Shown here piece by piece: positions 63,001 to 64,000 of a stretch of 64,000 nucleotides of DNA. A program made the position numbers and the translations under genes. The DNA is from Rhizobium sp. CCGE531 (lineage in GTDB: Bacteria > Pseudomonadota > Alphaproteobacteria > Rhizobiales > Rhizobiaceae), in the NCBI RefSeq assembly GCF_003627795.1, contig NZ_CP032687.1, positions 496,001 to 560,000 of the forward strand, in the 5' to 3' direction. Under the pieces are notes generated by a model. The model did no database searches. It was not told where the DNA came from and was given only the letters and a program-made list of their open reading frames with translations. Numbering within the stretch: position 1 is the first letter of the stretch; each line of letters opens with the position of its first letter.

Positions 63001-63349
63001 GACGCTCGAACGCGTCCGTGACGCCATCGATCGCAACGACCTTCCCGCAGGACTCGAAAACGCGCTCGCCGACAAAATGGTGAAAGCCGAACTCGAAGGT
63101 TTTGCGAGAGCCGTATCGGAACGTTTCGGGGAACGCACCTTCCTACCGCTCGCCGCCAAAGACATGACAGGTCAGACCTTCCAGTCGGTGACCTCGAGCA
63201 TGTCTGCCGGGCAGAAGGCGGAAGTGCAATCGGCCTGGAGCACGATGCGAACGGTGCAGCAACTTTCCGCGCATGAGCGCACGACCGAGGCGTTGAAGCA
63301 GGCCGAGACGCTGCGGCAAACGAAGAGCCAGGGGCTCTCGCTCAAATGA
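60038..63349 (+). CDS. traA: Conjugal transfer relaxase/helicase TraA
   Basis: A 1103-aa Ti-type relaxase. The N-terminal MobA/MobL relaxase domain has candidate catalytic tyrosines (Y25, Y33, Y42) and the metal histidines in GNPHVHLMTT (about 136-145). A TraI/RecD-like helicase follows: Walker A VIGRAGAGKTTMMK (about 400), Walker B VFVLDEAGMVSSRQ, GDPEQLQPIEAG, and the late ATTIHKSQGATVDRV and THVAMTRHREDF-like YVAMTRHREDFGLY. It nicks oriT, stays bound to the 5' end and unwinds the plasmid. The start is GTG at 60038. Its end overlaps traF (ATGA). Confidence 0.97.
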   Translation: MAVPHFSVSIVARGSGRSAVLSAAYRHCAKMEYEREARTIDYTRKQGLLHEEFVIPADAPSWLRTMIADRSVSGASEAFWNSVEIFEKRVDAQLAKDVTVALPMELSSEQNIELVRDFIERHITSKGMIADWVYHDAPGNPHVHLMTTLRPLTEDGFGAKKVAVTGPGGKPVRNDAGKIVYELWAGSLDDFNAFRDGWFACQNRHLARAGLDLRVDGHSFEKQGINLTPTIHLGVGAKAIERKSAEAERAPSLERLELQEERRAENARRIQRRPELVLDLITREKSVFDERDVAKILHRYIDDAGLFQSLMARILQSPETLRLERERIEFSGGLRVPTKYTTRDLVRLEAEMANRAIWLAQRSSHGVADAVREATFARHLRLADEQKTAIAHVTGGERIAAVIGRAGAGKTTMMKAAREAWEAAGYRVVGGALAGKAAEGLEKEAGILSRTLSSWELRWNQGRNQLDDKTVFVLDEAGMVSSRQMALFVEAATKAGAKLVLVGDPEQLQPIEAGAAFRAIADRIGYGELENIYRQREQWMREASLDLARGNIGRAVEAYRAQGRVSGADLKADAVQALIADWNRDYDPQRSSLILAHLRRDVRMLNGMARAKLVERGLVADGFAFRTEDGHRKFAAGDQIVFLKNEGSLGVKNGMLAKVVDATPGRIVAEVGDGEHRRQVTVEQRFYANLDHGYATTIHKSQGATVDRVKVLASLSLDRHLTYVAMTRHREDFGLYHGRRSFAKAGGLIPILSRRQAKETTLDYASGRFYAQALRFADARGLHLVNVARTVVRDRIEWTVRQKSKLAALGARLAAIARRLGLSAGAAKTSQSHSMQEAKPMVSGITTFPKSLEQVVEDLLAADPGLKKQWEEVSARFHLVYAQPEDAFKAVNVDAMLRNEAAAKSTITKIGSEPETFGALKGKTGILAGRADKQAHERAVTNAPALARNLERYLRQRTEAEHKYDAEERAVRMKISLDIPALSPAAKQTLERVRDAIDRNDLPAGLENALADKMVKAELEGFARAVSERFGERTFLPLAAKDMTGQTFQSVTSSMSAGQKAEVQSAWSTMRTVQQLSAHERTTEALKQAETLRQTKSQGLSLK

Positions 63350-63912
63350 CGCGTCCGGGTCGAACACGCGAGCGAGCCATGGCGCAGCGAAAACAAGCTG
63401 CCGTCACTTCATCGGTTTCTGCTGCCGCCATCGCAGTGATCGGACTGGCCGGTCTATTAGGCAGCTATCGCATCAATCTTACGCCGAGCGAGCCACTTGG
63501 CCTCTGGCAGATTGTCCCGCTCGACCGTTCGCCTGGTGTGGACGACCTGGTGTTCATCTGCCCACCGGACACAGCCGCCATGCACGAAGCGAGGGCGCGC
63601 GGCTATCTCCGCTCCGGACTTTGCCCCGGTCATCTCGCGCCGCTCATCAAGTCGGTGGTCGCGGTCGCCGGCCAGCGCGTCGAGATCGCCAACGAGGTGA
63701 CGGTCGATGGGCGCCTGGTTCGTGCTTCCACTGTCGCCGAAAAAGACGGAGAAGGTCGGCCGCTGACACGGTTTTCGGGCGGCGTGGTACCGGGCGGTGA
63801 GGTCTTCCTGCATGCGGCCTTCGCCGGCTCGTTCGACTCCCGTTATTTCGGGCCTGTGCCGACATCCGGCATTCTCGGTCTGGCGCGTGAGGTGCTGACC
63901 TATGCGCCATGA
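63346..63912 (+). CDS. traF: Conjugal transfer protein TraF (S26-type signal peptidase-like)
   Basis: A 188-aa TraF of the S26 peptidase family. After a membrane segment (VSAAAIAVIGLAGLLGSYRINLT) comes the catalytic serine in NLTPSEPLGLW and the general base lysine in PLIKSVVAVAGQ; the C-terminal FDSRYFGPVPTSGILG is the family box. TraF-type peptidases mature and cyclise the conjugative pilin in related systems. The start ATG overlaps the traA stop. ATG 11 codons later (MAQRKQ) is another option. Confidence 0.95.
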   Translation: MTRPGRTRERAMAQRKQAAVTSSVSAAAIAVIGLAGLLGSYRINLTPSEPLGLWQIVPLDRSPGVDDLVFICPPDTAAMHEARARGYLRSGLCPGHLAPLIKSVVAVAGQRVEIANEVTVDGRLVRASTVAEKDGEGRPLTRFSGGVVPGGEVFLHAAFAGSFDSRYFGPVPTSGILGLAREVLTYAP

Positions 63913-64000
63913 CTGGGTTTGGCCAACGCTGCTTATCATCGCCTCGGTCGGCGTCGGATCGGTGGCATGGAGCGGCCACGTGCTGTTGTTGCCGGTGGCG
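63902..64000 (+). CDS. traB: Conjugal transfer protein TraB (partial)
   Basis: The first 33 codons of a gene that overlaps the traF end by 11 bp: MRHDWVWPTLLIIASVGVG and then SVAWSGHVLLLPVA. In Ti/Sym plasmids traB follows traF and encodes a membrane protein needed for efficient transfer. Gene order and the hydrophobic start support the call; the rest lies beyond the right edge. Confidence 0.8.
   Translation, partial: MRHDWVWPTLLIIASVGVGSVAWSGHVLLLPVA

Noticed and set aside
1..64000. CRISPR array, complete insertion sequence, repABC replication genes, rRNA or tRNA genes
   Set aside because: Looked for and not found. Only an IS110 remnant is present, and the replication genes must lie outside the window.

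Overview
The window is a piece of a large, conjugative, alphaproteobacterial plasmid of the Rhizobium/Agrobacterium/Sinorhizobium type. The best evidence is the right end: traG-traD-traC on the minus strand, an oriT-like sequence, then traA-traF-traB on the plus strand, which is the Ti/Sym-plasmid conjugation layout. Next to it lies rhizobial plasmid backbone (Toprim/DUF3991, DUF1419, ParB-like, ArdC, DUF736 and WGR proteins). No repABC, rRNA, tRNA or CRISPR array was seen. Several genes in the window are broken, so this is old, shuffled accessory DNA.

Layout. 1-8.6 kb: a peptide-type ABC transporter (minus strand) diverges from a LysR regulator, a class I aminotransferase and a phosphonopyruvate-hydrolase-like enzyme; two matching 15-bp inverted repeats suggest one regulon for phosphonoalanine (or a phosphonopeptide) use. 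9-14 kb: an SH3-type secreted protein, a MazEF-like and a Phd/VapC-like toxin-antitoxin pair (each with a palindrome in front), an RTX protein, and decayed pieces of ligD and of an outer-membrane efflux gene. 14-21 kb: a MocR regulator divergent from an MFS exporter, then an operon with an N-hydroxylating monooxygenase, a PhyH-type dioxygenase, a cupin and a methionyl-tRNA-synthetase-like protein. The monooxygenase, cupin and MetRS-like set is the known signature of bacterial hydrazine (N-N bond) synthesis, here in an unfused form; this is the most exciting system in the window. 21-26 kb: a COG4529 flavoprotein, an IS110 remnant, DoxX, and an aldose-epimerase-like protein.

26-45 kb: an efflux outer-membrane lipoprotein, DUF1269 protein, a DEDDh exonuclease, an orphan ParE toxin, an RND pump with its adaptor, an FMN reductase, a GlmS/NodM paralogue, two Hsp20 genes behind a ROSE-like RNA thermometer, a PHB-depolymerase-like esterase, a solitary HsdR-N-type nuclease protein and PmtA. 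Two pairs of degenerate dispersed repeats lie in the gaps here.

46-57 kb: plasmid backbone with many pseudogenes (a DUF1419/helicase fusion remnant, a frameshifted ParB-like gene, a frameshifted NYN-LOTUS gene, an HU gene without its start), a candidate AbcR/alpha-r15-type small RNA with a strong terminator, and a zeta-toxin-like kinase with a small basic partner. 57-64 kb: the transfer genes. Starts were chosen by Shine-Dalgarno spacing, stop/start overlaps and family length. All functional assignments come from reading the sequence and from remembered family features; no database search was run.
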